Positions 26,101 through 54,032 of a stretch of DNA of 64,000 nucleotides are shown here, piece after piece. A program made the position numbers and the translations under genes. Position 1 is the stretch's first letter; each line of letters begins with the position of its first letter. A model generated the notes under the pieces. That model did no database searches, was not told where the DNA came from, and was given only the letters and a program-made list of their open reading frames with translations. Source of the DNA: Paralvinella palmiformis (Eukaryota; Annelida; Polychaeta; Terebellida; Alvinellidae); contig JAODUP010001145.1 of the NCBI GenBank assembly GCA_025642065.1, positions 37,449 through 101,448 of the forward strand. The letters run 5' to 3'.

Positions 26101-29100
26101 TATCTACTCCAATCAGTGATTTGAGTAGGTAAAAAATGGAATTTGAATTGATTGATTTTGGAATTGATAAATTTGATGACCCCATGTCTGGATTAAAGGA
26201 TAATATTTCACTTGTTTATTCTGTTTGTGCAATGTTATATGTGTGCACACACTGTCCTGGACCTCCTTTGGTAATAGGATCGTGTTAACTGTGTCTGTGG
26301 ATGTATCATCCTTCAATAAAAGTGCTTGACCTGATCATATCTTTTTTAAGAGTCCTATGTCCCAGGTGTGACTAGTCCTAAGACTGCACAATGCAATCAC
26401 TCACTCCATACTGCTATTGCAATTAATGAATGTTATGTATTATTTCCAGGTGCCATGGAGAGTCACTCTGCACTAAAAGAGCACACCAGCTCACTAGAGG
26501 CAGCACTGGCACAGCATGAATCATCCAGTGTGCAAGTGAACTCCGAGCTAGCCACCACACTTGATAGGAAACAGAAGGAAGCAGATTACCTGATGGAACA
26601 AATGGAACAGCTCCAAGAAGCCCTTAACACTGAGAAACAAACCAGCCAGACCATACAGCAACAGGTTGGTATGTCGTTTGTGTAAAAACAAGGGACAATT
26701 ATTTTTAGTAGTACTCTGTACATGATTTATGAAAAATGTGCTATTGTCTGTCATGTTTAGGATGTTATATTAATAATTATATTATTATAAACAATTATTA
26801 ATTAACTAACTCTGAATTAGCCAAAAACATTGTTAGCTAGATCACTATATCTTCTCTACCAAATATTGCATCAAATATTAATTCATATAAGATTTATTAT
26901 CCAGAATTTTATTGCATTATAATTATATAATTATAAATATTTTCATAGTTTTTCATGTTAAAATTAATAATTTTAAAAACATCTAAGAAATAATATATTT
27001 AATTGTATTTTTTAGGCTTTAATTTCTCTATGTTCACTTGTGCCTTATGTATTATTAACAGTTAGTAACAGAGAGAACCGATCATGTAAAGATCCGTCGT
27101 GAACTGGAAAGTCTGTTTGTTGAACACGATCAGCTCAAGGTGATAGCTATTGGTTATGAGCAGGCTGTCAAATCACTTAATGATGAACTTGAAAAGGTTT
27201 GTTAACTGTTTTTGTCTGTGTGTGTGGGGGGGGGGGGAGTAGAGACCTATTGCATAATTTTGATCATCAGGTCATAAATAAACTTGGTTCAGATTATCTT
27301 TTTATGAAAATGTAAACTGGTCTTTTATTAAGCGGGATTCGCACAGGTCCTTGAAAACCTGGAAAGTCCTGGAATTTGAAATTTTGGATTACAGGCCTGG
27401 AAAGTCATGGTATTTATGTAAAGGTCCTTGAAAGTCCTGGAATTTGGACATTCAAAATTATAAATTTAATATAGATGTATATTTCCAATTATAAGCATAC
27501 AGAAATTCTGTTGTTACACTTGTTCCAAAATGTCGAGTCATTGTTTGTGTTAGTTTGATATCCATCCACTGGGGTCCTGCTTTCATTGAAAATATGGGTC
27601 TACTTTTTCGCGCATTAAGAGTTTGTGAATTCTTTGAAAAGGTCTTGGAATTTGACATTGGAAGGTCATTGAAAGTTCTGGAAAGTCCTGGAATTTGACA
27701 TGTCAAAATGTGTATGAACCATGTTAAGGCGTGTTTGATATTGATTATAATCATCTGATCATACATAAACAATCAGGTGCGTGAGAGTGATGGCAAACAC
27801 AGAGCTGAGTTAGAGCACCTCAGTCAGGAGGTGAGACTGCTTAGGGAGGAAAGGGACAGATTCTTTGCTGAACTTGAGGCGCGGCGTAACAAGGAACCTA
27901 TCACACAAGAACAAATTATGGTAAGGATTACTAATTTGCCTTCATTTAATATCACATGCAACTTTTATTAATAAGTTTGATTAAATTTCTCATGACTGGT
28001 TACATTTAATATTGTATTCTACATCTAAACATTTATTGTATTTTAAGTTTAAACCATTATTGTGTTCTACATATGAACAGTTAAGAAATGTAGATTATTA
28101 TTATTATTATGGGCTCTTTATTAAATATTACTTTGTTGTCTTTGTTACTAGAGTTTAGAGTGGCAGGTAACAGAGAAGAATAATGAGATTTTGGCTCTGA
28201 AAGAACAATTGGATGTTGTTAATGAGAGACAACAGTTAGAAACCAATACCTTAGCTACCTCCCTACAGGTATGAATCTGTAATCTTTCATTTAAAAAAGT
28301 CTTATCTGTGATTTTGTATTAGCTTAAAATAATTTACTTTCAAATTAATATTGATCACTCATTATTGATGTTAAGTATATTTCAATAATATGAAAAATGT
28401 GCTATGATATGGAGCCCATAGAATATGAAAAATGTTTTTTATTAAATTTTTCCATTTAGTCAGCAAAGAACAGCTTGAAAGAGTTACGTGAAGAGTTGCT
28501 TTCTCTTAAACAAGAGAAGACGATCTTATTAAGTCGTATTGCTGAATTAAAAGCTGCTCTCCAAGCGTGTCTTCAGCATGTGAAGGTAAGAAATATAAAG
28601 CAGATTTGGTGATAAAATAGGAATTGATTTTGTTCAGATAATCTGTGTAAGATTACAAAATCCTGTTATCAAAAACGAGAAATGTCTATCTTTATTTGAG
28701 TGTGGTGTTTATTTTCAGTTATTACAGGAGACTGTGGGTGAGAGTGACAATGTTGGTATCACATTTGACTTGACATCACTAGAAAACCTTCTAAAGGAAT
28801 ATAAACAGAGCACTGTTAGTAGCAAGTGAGTATAAACTAAATGTGAGATGTTGTATCTGGAAGACTTCTGAAGTGAAGAGTTCCAGTAGTTCTGTGGATA
28901 TAACATATTTTCTCTGTACTGGTTTGTTTAAATCGAAATACCATCTTTGTTGTATATTTCTGAACTCTTCAAAATAATTTAAGTTTGAATTGTTTCTATC
29001 ATTATAGTAGAAAAAAATTATTAATTTTCTAAATGTTTGAACATTTACTGTCAACCAAAAGCTCAGAAGTGGAGTCGGCAGTTGACAAGTGTCTCCAAAC

Positions 29101-30647
29101 CTGGGTGATTTATCTACTGGTAAATGACGTTTTGATTGTGGCGACATCTTGTGGGACTTATTGGTAGTCAATACATACTGTTTTTATAATATGTGGTATT
29201 ATTCTCAATGAGAAGTGATATTTATTTCAATAAATGTTCGAGTGTGCTGTTCTGAAGTCACAGTGTAGCTACATCCGTTGAACCATGGAGGAGCTGCATA
29301 ATAGCAATAACAGCTGAGTAAAAGCTCCTTCCATGTAGTACATAACTGACTGGGTAAAGAAGGTATGTAATGCCTTAAGCATGAGATGGTTGTATCATCA
29401 TTCAAGGTGTGGGGTAAGATGGTCGTAAGAACCATCTGGTCACTAATCCTAGTGTTCTGCCTCCTGACCAGATCGACACAGATGACAGCATTGACTTTGC
29501 CAGATTTACTAGTGCCGATGTTAAGTCGGCTATTAACAAAATAAGGAACTCTGCATTGTAAATAGCTTGTCATTGTAGGCTTTTTAATATTTTGAATTAA
29601 TTATTTTAGTTTTCTCTATGTTGAATGCGATTGTTGCAGATGAGTGATCCTTTTGTTCGATCCAACAAACGAGCTTATTGATAAAGATTGTAAAATTGTT
29701 TTTACATCCTCTGGTAAGGCTTCGAAATTAACACCTATTTAAGGTGACAAATAATGTGCTAATTTCATTGCAATAAAAATGAATGTTATTTTAGTTCTGC
29801 CACCTGGTGAATGAACATTTAAGCAATCCCAAATTGAGACATTTTTCAAGCACTTGAACACCAAAGTCTGTTTGAAAATAATACCCTTCTGTGCCTGAAT
29901 TGTTTTGTCGATTTAATAATTATATTTCTGGCTGAATTAATACAGTGTTTTAATTAATACAGTGTTTGGAAATATACAACAAAGATGGTAGTTTAAGTTA
30001 TGTTCTATAAAAAAGCAAAGATGGTAGTTTAAGTGACGTTCTATAAATATTTTTTTAAATTTATTGGCATATCATTGACTTGATAGTTGACAACTGTAGT
30101 TGTTTTTAGAAATTTTATTTACCTTATAATTTTCTCCCTTGTCATAGACCACTGAGCTTCCTGCAGGCTACTTTGTCAAAATTGCGAGGAGAAATCTCCG
30201 GGCTTCAGAATCAAGTTGACGAGCATGCCATGGCTGTACAGACTACGTCTAAAGCATGGAAGTAAGTAGTATTGAATACAGATTAGTTTCAGAGGTAGAA
30301 ACTCTGAGAAACAGAACTGAAATTCGGTTCATCTGGAGGGGAGGGATAGGTGAAATTGGCACTGAATTTACGTAAGACTGTAATATAGTTAAAGTTTGAC
30401 GTATTCCCCGATCTAATATTCCTCTTGTGTGGATTAAAATTCTAAAACCTTTATGGCATATGTGACTTCTTTGTACCAACACAGGGAGTTTGAGGAACAA
30501 GTCCGAGATCTGAGAGAGGTTTGTAAGATATCAGCTGCAGATCGTGCTGCTTCACAGAAGATCTTACTCGAAGGGAAAAAGCTCAGTGAGAATCCTCTTC
30601 TTCCAGAAACTGCCTCTCCAGAACAGCCTGCTAGTGAGGCAGACTAA
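17173..30647 (+). CDS. GOLGA3: GOLGA3 (golgin subfamily A member 3, golgin-160), complete, 15 coding exons
   Basis: Exons: 17173-17335, 17665-17729, 20408-20537, 21252-21352, 21750-24923, 25171-25380, 25503-25722, 26450-26664, 27062-27196, 27777-27920, 28152-28268, 28460-28585, 28719-28825, 30148-30261, 30485-30647. The sum is 5184 nt, giving 1727 residues; every junction keeps phase. The first 450 residues are Ser- and acid-rich with a basic patch (KKRASGWFGKKESKKQQKK, about 290-310); the rest is nearly continuous heptad coiled coil. Golgin-160 marks: EWYQEQLQLCQEAKLSLQKE, LELEREKGRLAG, the EWQVTEKNNEILALKEQL block, and a C-terminal KLRGEISGLQNQVDEHAMAV. The family is a peripheral Golgi protein in membrane tethering and Golgi positioning; human GOLGA3 is about 1500 residues. 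The ATG at 17173 (context ATCATGG) is the first Met of its frame. Untranslated exons are not resolved. Confidence 0.93.
17730..20407 (+). other. GOLGA3 intron 2 (contains a Tigger-like element)
   Basis: The longest GOLGA3 intron, 2.7 kb. Apart from the inverted-repeat element at 19065-20228, nothing is recognised. The exon before ends GAG|GTATTC at 17729-17730. An alternative donor at 17761 would put a stop into the next exon, so it was not used. Confidence 0.6.
19065..20228. mobile_element. non-autonomous pogo/Tigger-like element with TA target duplication
   Basis: The left end reads TACTGTATATACTTGTGTAT and the right end is the inverse, TACTCGTGTATAGGCC, preceded by an expanded AT run and TACC. 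TA dinucleotides flank both ends (19063-19064, 20229-20230). Inside each end the phrase TGTATAAGATGCAC (or GACGCAC) recurs. The terminal 13 bases equal those of the pogo-like element ending at 923, so the two belong to the same superfamily. No transposase remains. Confidence 0.7.
21750..24923 (+). CDS. GOLGA3: GOLGA3 exon 5, giant 3174-bp coding exon
   Basis: One exon encodes residues 154-1211, about 61 percent of the protein. It begins AGC ATT after the acceptor AG 21748-21749 and ends at AAG before GTTAGG at 24924. The open frame continues past the donor to 25004, but the following codons are intronic, because the next exon joins in phase as K|ALKIGKDLEAAL. The Ser/Thr-rich N-terminal portion gives way at about residue 460 (EESLRAEVDRLMREN) to coiled coil. 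GC content and codon use are visibly higher than in the flanking introns. Confidence 0.93.
25872..26190 (+). mobile_element. hAT-like MITE, copy 2, in GOLGA3 intron 7 (target duplication GATTAAAG)
   Basis: The element runs from CAGACATGAGGCC to GACCCCATGTCTG, flanked by perfect 8-bp repeats GATTAAAG at 25864-25871 and 26191-26198. Its interior matches copy 1 (11203-11450), plus an internal inverted block around 26048-26120 (ACTCAGAGTAGGTATTCC and its complement). It lies between exons 25503-25722 and 26450-26664 and does not touch splice sites. Confidence 0.85.
27333..27720. mobile_element. repeat of GGTCCTTGAAAGTCCTGG type in GOLGA3 intron 9
   Basis: Words such as GGAAAGTCCTGGAATTTG and GGTCCTTGAAAGTCCTGG occur several times. 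The outer ends are weakly inverted (GGGATTCGCACAGG at left, and the complement of GGTTCATACACA at right). It looks like a short non-autonomous DNA element. The target duplication is not clear. Confidence 0.5.
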
Positions 30648-32747
30648 AGGTCTTTGTTATCATGCCACTGTAATGCTATGACTCATTACTTTAATTTAGC
30701 TCGATGGGGAATTCTTTCACAAATGTTTCCATTGAGTAACCAATGTTGGTAATGTCCGTGTTTGTAGACTGGTACACTGTTACCTGATTTATCACTGCAG
30801 TTAATTTATGCTAATAACTGTGATTCCGAATGTAAAAGAAGTAGTTTATAACTCATCCTTGATGTGTTTGTATTGATTTGTGTTTTTGTGTGTGCATCTG
30901 TGTGTTTGTACCTACAAATACAGTTGTTGTATGCAGTTCACAGATGCGCAGTTGTTGATTATAGTGTTTATATTTGGTGCAGTACTTTCAGTTTTGTTCA
31001 ATTTAACATGAGCAGATTAGTTTTTCAAATTGACAGTGTCCTAATGTTTACTAGGTAGATATTTGAGATATGATATAGTAAAGTAGCCGACATCTGTTAA
31101 ACTAATTTGAGTCATTTTATTTAAATGGATTCCTGCAAATCACGTAAAAAAAACGTTTGAATTAGAATGTATTTGTTATTTGTAGCTGAAGGTCCTTTAC
31201 ATTAACTGCCATCTAAAGTACTATCTTCAGTTTATTATTGTCTGATTAATATATTTATAAAATATCAATATAGATTATTTTGTAAAACGTTTCATATTGT
31301 TATATATTAAAAAAAGTTCATTGATTTTTTAAATAACATTCAGGGATGTTTGTTAAACATGTAACAGTCATGGCTGGTCCTGTATGATCTATGTAATACC
31401 TGTTTTTTTTATAGTTTATTGTTATCTTGTTCATTATCTGAAAACCTTTCCATGTACATTTAATTCTAAATGTACAGTGATATTATTCTTGTCAACATAT
31501 TTGTTTTTGGGAAATTGCTTTGAAAGCATGGTTACTTTATGTTGGCCAACATTTAGTATGGATAAATGTTGTTGTTCTCAGAATGTTTCTTTTAGAATCG
31601 ATTGTCAAAGATTTATTATCACTGCAGATCATATTTATATAAATGCCGTTTATACAATGTTATGTACTTTCAATGATGATAATTTTCTGTTAGAGCTCTT
31701 CCTAGTTCCCATTTCTTAGCCCAATGATCAGTTAATCTCCATCACTGCAGAGTTTGAAGTTAGTGTGTAATAATCTATGAACTGTTAGAATATTTTCATT
31801 CTTAACATTGAGAATTAACTCGACCTCGGTGAATGTTAATATAGCACATTTATGATGTACTATCAGAACTGCTGCAGAGCTAGAAACTTTTATCTAACAT
31901 CCGTGTTATAATGGACTTAACACTAATTGTAACTGATTTCTGGACACCTCGTCATGTATGACTGAGTGGTAGTTTTCTGCTAAGAACGCTGTGCTGTTTT
32001 CATCAATAATTATATGCTTATGATGTTGTCTGAAGCAGCATTTTCTCCCCTCGGGTAGCTGCTGTTTTGAGTTCAGTATTTTAGTGCCTAAACGAGTTGA
32101 GATATACTTGTTTTGTATACTATCTAGGGGTTACAGTTCGGTAGCTATATAAATAAATTGCTTCAGTATGTTGAGCAGACAGACTTTTTACAAACACGTC
32201 TTCTCCTCAGTCATGTATATGCTCAGACTAAGTGCCATTATAATGAATTATTTAAACTGCAGCGGTAGGTATTTTTAGGGATTATATGCTGTAATTTGTT
32301 TCTCGACCTTGATACACACACATTAATGGTAGATTAGTTACTGTATGCTGGAAGGGTTTTCCAACAGATCTTGTTGTATTTACATAGGTTTCAATTGCTG
32401 CGGTTTGTTTAATTTGACTATTTATGCCAATTATAGCCAACTGTTATCCATGGGCTATGAAATCAGTTCTGGGAATAAAGATGCAGACGTTAACAGTAGA
32501 CTTCTTTCTTGTTCACGAAATGTAAGGGATTTAAGAGGTGAATAAAAGGAGACTACATCAAACGACCTTTTATACCCATATGTCATTAAACTGTACTCAA
32601 TCACTCGCTCATAAAAGATATATATATATATATACACACACACACTGCTGAATAAATATGCTTCAATGTCAGCACTTAATTGTTGGACTGTAATTTTATG
32701 GTCTTAACACATTTTCTCGATATTAAAGATAACTTAAACTATGGTAT
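30648..32747. other. convergent 3' region between GOLGA3 and the ABCC gene
   Basis: This 2.1 kb region between the two stop codons must hold both 3' UTRs. Plus-strand AATAAA signals occur near 32151, 32541 and 32645; on the minus strand, TTTATT complements are frequent (for example about 31229). Whether the two transcripts overlap cannot be decided here. There is a short (AT)n/(AC)n run at 32618-32645. No coding sequence is seen. Confidence 0.5.
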
Positions 32748-48761
<16,014 letters not shown>

Positions 48762-49050
48762 TCTTTCGTAATAAATACACAACAGCAACAGTAACAACAA
48801 CAACAACAACAATCGGCCTTAGTCAAACATTAGCCTCTTCAGCAGCTACATATAGTTTACACAATGTTATACATCTCTGGTTGTCCCCGGATGTAAATGT
48901 AAACAAAACTTTCCAGTAAAACCTTCAAACGGCTTGGTTCATCTTCTGACTGTCACTCGCCGATTATAAGTCCAGTGTAAGGCGGCCATTTTCTGGATAC
49001 ACCTTTCGAGGAAATCGTCAAAGAAGCTGATCTACATCAGAGATATACTC
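48762..49050. promoter_or_regulatory. upstream region of the ABCC gene (5' UTR/promoter expected, no motif called)
   Basis: This region is directly upstream of the ABCC start codon (minus strand). A (CAA)n-like run lies at 48785-48812. No TATA box or clear initiator could be assigned. Confidence 0.3.
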
Positions 49051-49054
49051 ACCA

Positions 49055-49175
49055 TTATAATAATAATATACAAAATTTATATAGCGCCCTATATAACCCG
49101 TAAGAAGGTTACTCTAATGCTTATACCGTCATATCATATCAGTCTACACGTATACCACATTTAATGTTAAGGTGA
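49055..49175 (-). mobile_element. LINE-like 3' end, minus strand
   Basis: The sequence TATAATAATAATATACAAAA followed by TTATATAGCGCCCTATATAA is a microsatellite-tailed 3' end of the same general type as at 8820-8895 and 39834. Confidence 0.5.
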
Positions 49176-49359
49176 CAAGTATTTTAAGTGTGTGTACATA
49201 TAGATTGTTATAGGGGCTATAGTTATCGAAGTACAGTTAATGAGTCTGAAGATCGTAACTTAATGAGGCCCTTTTCTTGTTTATCTTCTGGACTCTGGCC
49301 ACGCGTAGTTGACTTTTTTTAGTAGACTAACTACGGCACTTCCGCGGCACAGTTGGTGG

Positions 49360-49530
49360 GGTGCTGCGGCACGGACTTTCGTGTTGTGGGATCGAATCCC
49401 AGTGTTTACAGCGTCTGCGGGATGCTTAACGCAGTAATGATATTTCATTGTGGGATCGAATCCCAGTGTTTACAGCGTCTGCGGGATGCTTAACGCAGTA
49501 ATGTTATTTCATTTCCGGGTGAGATATAGT
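49360..49530 (+). mobile_element. tRNA-derived SINE with an internal 64-bp tandem duplication
   Basis: A tRNA-like head has GGCACAGTTGGTGGGG (A box) and GGATCGAATCCC (B box). The segment starting TTGTGGGATCGAATCCCAG is present twice head to tail (49384-49447 and 49448-49511), with one substitution (AATGATATT versus AATGTTATT), so the B box is duplicated. Confidence 0.7.
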
Positions 49531-49967
49531 CCAACGGTGAGACGAGGATCGCAGTTAAGACAAGTTATCATTAACCGATTGTGATGCTAACCAATATTAT
49601 TGATGGTAGATTGTGTTTGTTGGTAGATCGTGGCAGATATTTAAACAAAACATCACATTTAATTAAAATAAACATCATAGTATGATTAATTTATAAAGTA
49701 GATTGTCAACAAATAACCAGCGCCATTTATCAGAAATATAAAGGCACACTAGATGCCGGATTATTTAACATTTTCGTTTGTATCGTCTAATTATGTATGC
49801 ACATAAATAATACAGAGATGACACGCATATCTTCGATTTAAATCGACTATTATCTGCAACGTAGATATATCAAATATGGACCCCAGCAATATTATACCGG
49901 CATTATACTGGAAGTTTGAATCGTTGTTAAATATATACGAGTCAAATAAAATACTTTGTAGGAACTG
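49531..49967. other. intergenic, nothing recognised
   Basis: AT-rich spacer without repeat or coding signal. Confidence 0.35.
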
Positions 49968-49973
49968 GGTTTT

Positions 49974-50004
<31 letters not shown>

Positions 50005-50156
50005 TACTAAACTTATAAAGTGCTCTTTTCATACTTAAAGCCTGTTCAAAAGCGCTGTACATAAACTTATGAAAAAACAACATATAAGATATAACAAATA
50101 TAATACGATTATTTCATAACAATATATGTATAAAGCTAAATTGGGATTATATATAT

Positions 50157-50219
<63 letters not shown>

Positions 50220-50690
50220 CTGACTAAGAAAAAGAAAAAAGAAGAAATTAAAAATCAAAATGGCTGGAGAACAAATGCGTTTTCAGTGTTTTGGATTCAC
50301 GAATGTGAGTTTGGAGTACATGCCATAGCTTGGCTGCTGAACACTGAAATTTTCTTTCGCCATAGCTAGATGTTCTAACCTTTGGAACCACCAATATCAC
50401 TGAACCCATCGAATGTAGTGTTCTTCTTGGTTGATAAACATGTCAGATATGTATCTTGGAGCACTGTTCATGTAGGGCTTTATACATGTGCATCAGGATT
50501 TTAAATTTCACTCGATACTTAACAGGCAACCAATGCAGATCCTTCAATATTGGTGTAATGTGACTCCGGCGTGATGTTCGAGTTACAATCCTTGCCGCCG
50601 TGTTCTGTATACGTTGTAACTTGTTAATGGGGGTCTGGGGCAGTCTACTGAGCAAAGCGTTATAGTAGTCCAAACGTCATGTTTTCTTTA
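49968..50690 (-). pseudogene. CR1-like LINE, 3' part, minus strand
   Basis: The minus-strand frame 50673-50443 reads MDYYNALLSRLPQTPINKLQ, then HITPILKDLHWLPVKYRVKF, the C-terminal end of a CR1/L2-type reverse transcriptase. The 3' untranslated part follows toward lower coordinates with AAAGCGCTTTTGAACAGGCT-like sequence and a (TTA)n tail near 49970-50010. A large (AT)n expansion (50144-50218) interrupts it. The copy is a subfamily different from that in the BRAP intron. Confidence 0.75.
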
Positions 50691-50982
50691 TTTCACCCAA
50701 AACAGGTGACATTTCAATGTAAAATTACCTCGATAATCCGACAACACGAAAATGTTGTCAAATATTTCCGCTGGTTCAGTCATGCAAGACACACCAACTT
50801 GTTGTCAGTAATGGTTCATTAACCTGATCACCCGCGATAATTGTTATATCGTAACCAATTACAATCGTCCTCGACCTTACACTCCGACACAGGATGCTTC
50901 CGTTGCCTGTAACTATCTAATAGCCAATCATAATCATTTATGAGTAATTCAAATCATACACATTATAATATCTCTTTAAAAA

Positions 50983-51095
50983 ATGTGTGCATATGGTAGG
51001 CTAAATGTGTCGAGCGACCTCCAAAGGCCCACCCCGAGATTCGAACACGGGTGGTAGTGATCTGTGATCCAACACGGTACCGCACAGAAACGTAA
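50983..51095 (-). mobile_element. tRNA-derived SINE, minus strand
   Basis: The complement carries GTTCGAATCTCGGGGTGGGC and GGTCGCTCGACACATTTAGC, of the 33312 family. The central part (between GGGC and the core) is deleted. Confidence 0.65.
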
Positions 51096-51175
51096 ATAAT
51101 TCTGGCTCTGCTCAGATTTTAAAGCTTGCTGCTGCGGAGGGCTACTTGGCCCTTGAGCCCATATAAATAGTATAC

Positions 51176-51660
51176 GGACAAAACCCCACTCAGACATAAC
51201 CCCACCGGACAAAACCCCACTCAGACATAACCCCACCGGACAAAACCCCACTCAGACATAACCCCACCGGACAAAACCCCACTCATTAAATGAGCTACTT
51301 GAACTTTACAAAACAAACTTAATGTTACATATTTTAAAATATTATTTGAAATAATTTTCAAATCACATTTATAATCACATTACAATATACAATCAAATAC
51401 ATCTAACAGAAAATGTACCAAAGCTTTACTTTGCTAATCACACACAGTATCCAATGACCCGGGTGACTAGGTCCTACAAACTTTGAAAATCCGGCTTCAA
51501 ATGTGACGGTGTGTACATTCCATATACATGTAAATAGTGCGAACAAGGGGGGCTAAAAAATCTCAAGAGTAGGGTTATGTCGGAAAAGTTTATTAATGAG
51601 TGGGGTTCTGTCAGAGTGGGATTTTGTCCGATGGGGTTTTGTCAGAGTTGCGTTTTGACC
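51176..51660. mobile_element. foldback element with ends built of GGACAAAACCCCACTC repeats
   Basis: The left arm has three 31-bp tandem units (51176, 51207, 51238), each containing GGACAAAACCCCACTCAGAC, and a partial fourth ending ACTCATTAA. The right arm (about 51570-51660) is the inverted form: TTAATGAGTGGGGTTCTGTC, then TGTCCGATGGGGTTTTGTC. The middle is about 270 bp of AT-rich sequence. The design, inverted ends made of short tandem units, resembles the element at 12672-15011, but the units are different. Confidence 0.7.
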
Positions 51661-51897
51661 TAAGGGTTTAAAAAAATAATCCGGATTCATGTCATATTAA
51701 CAGTTGTTTAGGACACTTTAGTCAGAATGTTTCGTGAACACACAAACAAACGTTCATGTGCGTGCGTGCGTGTGTGTGTGTGGATGAAGGGGGTTATTAA
51801 AGGTTAATTAACCTCGTTAATTCTCTTCAAGGCACCAACTTGGAGCTCGCTCTCAGGGACAGTATTTAAACGTCTCCATGTCGCCCAGTACACACGT

Positions 51898-52255
51898 GAA
51901 CTCCGGTGGCCTAGCAGTTAAGCACCGGCACTTGTTGCCAACGGTCACAGGTTCGAACCCCGTAAGAGATTTTCCAGAGATTAATTTCTCGGCTCACAAC
52001 ATCGTGGGTGGCTGACCATGTTAAATGGCGTTGCCGTCTCCACTGAATTATTTAAAATAAAGGGGGACGTTAAAAACCCACTGAGGACGTAAAACACTCT
52101 GGCAGTGGCCACCCTCAGGGTATTTCGGCTCCATCTTTCCGTACTGCTCCCCTGTGAGTGGTGGGGGAGGATTTTTCAACTACTCCAACATAGAAACTGT
52201 ACCGAATAAGCGACAGCCTGTGGATTCCCCGAACAACAAAGCCAAAGCCAGTACA
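51898..52255 (+). mobile_element. long tRNA-derived SINE, third family
   Basis: The head CTCCGGTGGCCTAGCAGTTA with GGTTCGAACCCCG 40 bases later is a clear A-box/B-box pair. A unique body of about 290 bp follows (GGCTGACCATGTTAAATGGC, CACTCTGGCAGTGGCCACCC). No poly(A) is seen. It looks like a single insertion; other copies are not in the window. Confidence 0.65.
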
Positions 52256-53057
52256 CACGTCACGTGATCCAGGGGGTAGGGTCCCGGAGTGGTTGAGAGG
52301 TCTGAGATCAGGATAAATAAAGCAAGACAGTCACTAGTCACTCAAATCCAGGAAGAGACACTCCCGGAACAGCAGGAGATAGAATATGTCGGGGAAAAGT
52401 CTGTCAGTGGTAACTCTAGTGTCACCTCTCAATCACCTCTTAAGTTTCCTTGGTATTGAATTAGACACTACTATTATGAGGATGTCCCTGCCTCAGGACA
52501 AGATCACTGAATCTCAAGAACTGTTTGAAGAAAATTAAAAGTAACACAAAGGTAACGAAGTGGACCTTACACATTGTATTTATGGAGGAAGATTTCATCT
52601 TCGGTTAATCCTAGACTGTATCAATACTCTTGGCCAACCTTGACACCGCTCACGTCTCATGATATTAATGATTCTGGATATAAATGAATGATTATATTCC
52701 AAATGAAAAAGACTGATACCTTGCAGTTTCAGGAGCGTACTACGCGGACTATAAACCCTGACAAGGCCTCTAGACAAGACTCTACTTGCTAATATTAATT
52801 AATAATATGTTATAATAAGAATAGGTGGGCCCTAGCTGCATGATACCAATTTCTAAAATAAATTCTGCACGGAGCCTGGATCCGAATATAATTTACTTGT
52901 GTGCAGGTTACCATAAATGTTGGTTTTGAGTACTAGATAACCGGAGCACATGCGGGATTTTGAATAAAAATAAATATACAAGAATGTTCAGGGAAAAGCA
53001 CATATTAATCAGTATTATTATTTTGTGTGTGATTAAGGTCATAGCTTCATATAAGGG
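52256..53057. other. intergenic, nothing recognised
   Basis: No repeat or coding signal could be supported. Confidence 0.35.
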
Positions 53058-53228
53058 GGGACTCTGTGGACAGATCACTATCACTCACGCACTGTGTTCG
53101 AATCTAGGCGTGGGCATATCTGAAGGGTGTTTCATCTTTGAATTCGTTTCATTACATTTGGAGGTCACTCAGCCCACTTACCCTACCAAGTGCACAAAAG
53201 TGGCTGTAAAACATCAATTATTATCATC
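53058..53228 (+). mobile_element. SINE, plus strand, 33312 family
   Basis: It contains GTGTTCGAATCTAGGCGTGG (B box), GGTGTTTCATCTTTGAATTC, GGTCACTCAGCCCACTTACC and GTGGCTGTAAAACATCAATT, in the family order. Confidence 0.75.
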
Positions 53229-53863
53229 ACAGCTTTGTGTGCCTGGATGTCTGACTAATTTATTTTCTGAACATAATAAATCGGTTGGTATATTTACAAA
53301 AATATCACTTTTTTAATACGAGAACAATGATACTCCGGGACATCTAATGAAGAAGTGAAAACGATGTCTACACCAGCAATGTCTGCATACAAGGATCTGC
53401 ACTCTGGAATGTACAAACTTTCCGCCTGTGTCCAAAAATCGGATTGATGAATATGCAGAGATTTCTATAATCAGAAATAAAATATACCTCATTAGATTGT
53501 TAGCAATAATCATTATTTAATATATTATATTATAGAATGATACAACAGGAACTTATTTATTACAGATAAAATAATTATTTTGATAAAATATAAACCTATA
53601 ATGGAATATTCATGGGCAGAATTAAGGGGAAGTGAGGGTCTGACATATTTACTGTACTGATACCTAATAATAATTTAGGTATAAGCTTTATAAGTAGGAA
53701 CAAAATAATAATAGAAAATATAATTTAAAGAAAAGAAGTTATACATTCTATTAAATGTAATAAATATTATTATTCAAGATACATTTGCAACATCCATGTA
53801 TCTGCTACTAGTACTCCACCGGTGTTCATCAAGGAATGAATGTGGGCCGAGTTCAATTTGAAT

Positions 53864-54032
53864 TTGGACAGATCACTACCACCCGTGTTCGAATCTTGGC
53901 GTGTGCAAATCTGAAGATTGTTTCAACTTGTGACTTCACTTCGTTACCTTTGTAGGTCGCTCGGTCCATTTAGCCTACCATCTGAACAAAAGTGGCCGTA
54001 AAACATCAATCATCATCATCATCATCATTAGA
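53864..54032 (+). mobile_element. SINE, plus strand, 33312 family
   Basis: It contains GTGTTCGAATCTTGGCG, GGTCGCTCGGTCCATTTAGC, GTGGCCGTAAAACATCAATC and a (ATC)n tail. Confidence 0.8.

Noticed and set aside
51176..51285. CRISPR-like short repeats of 31 bp
   Set aside because: The units are contiguous with no spacers and have an inverted partner; it is the end of a foldback element.
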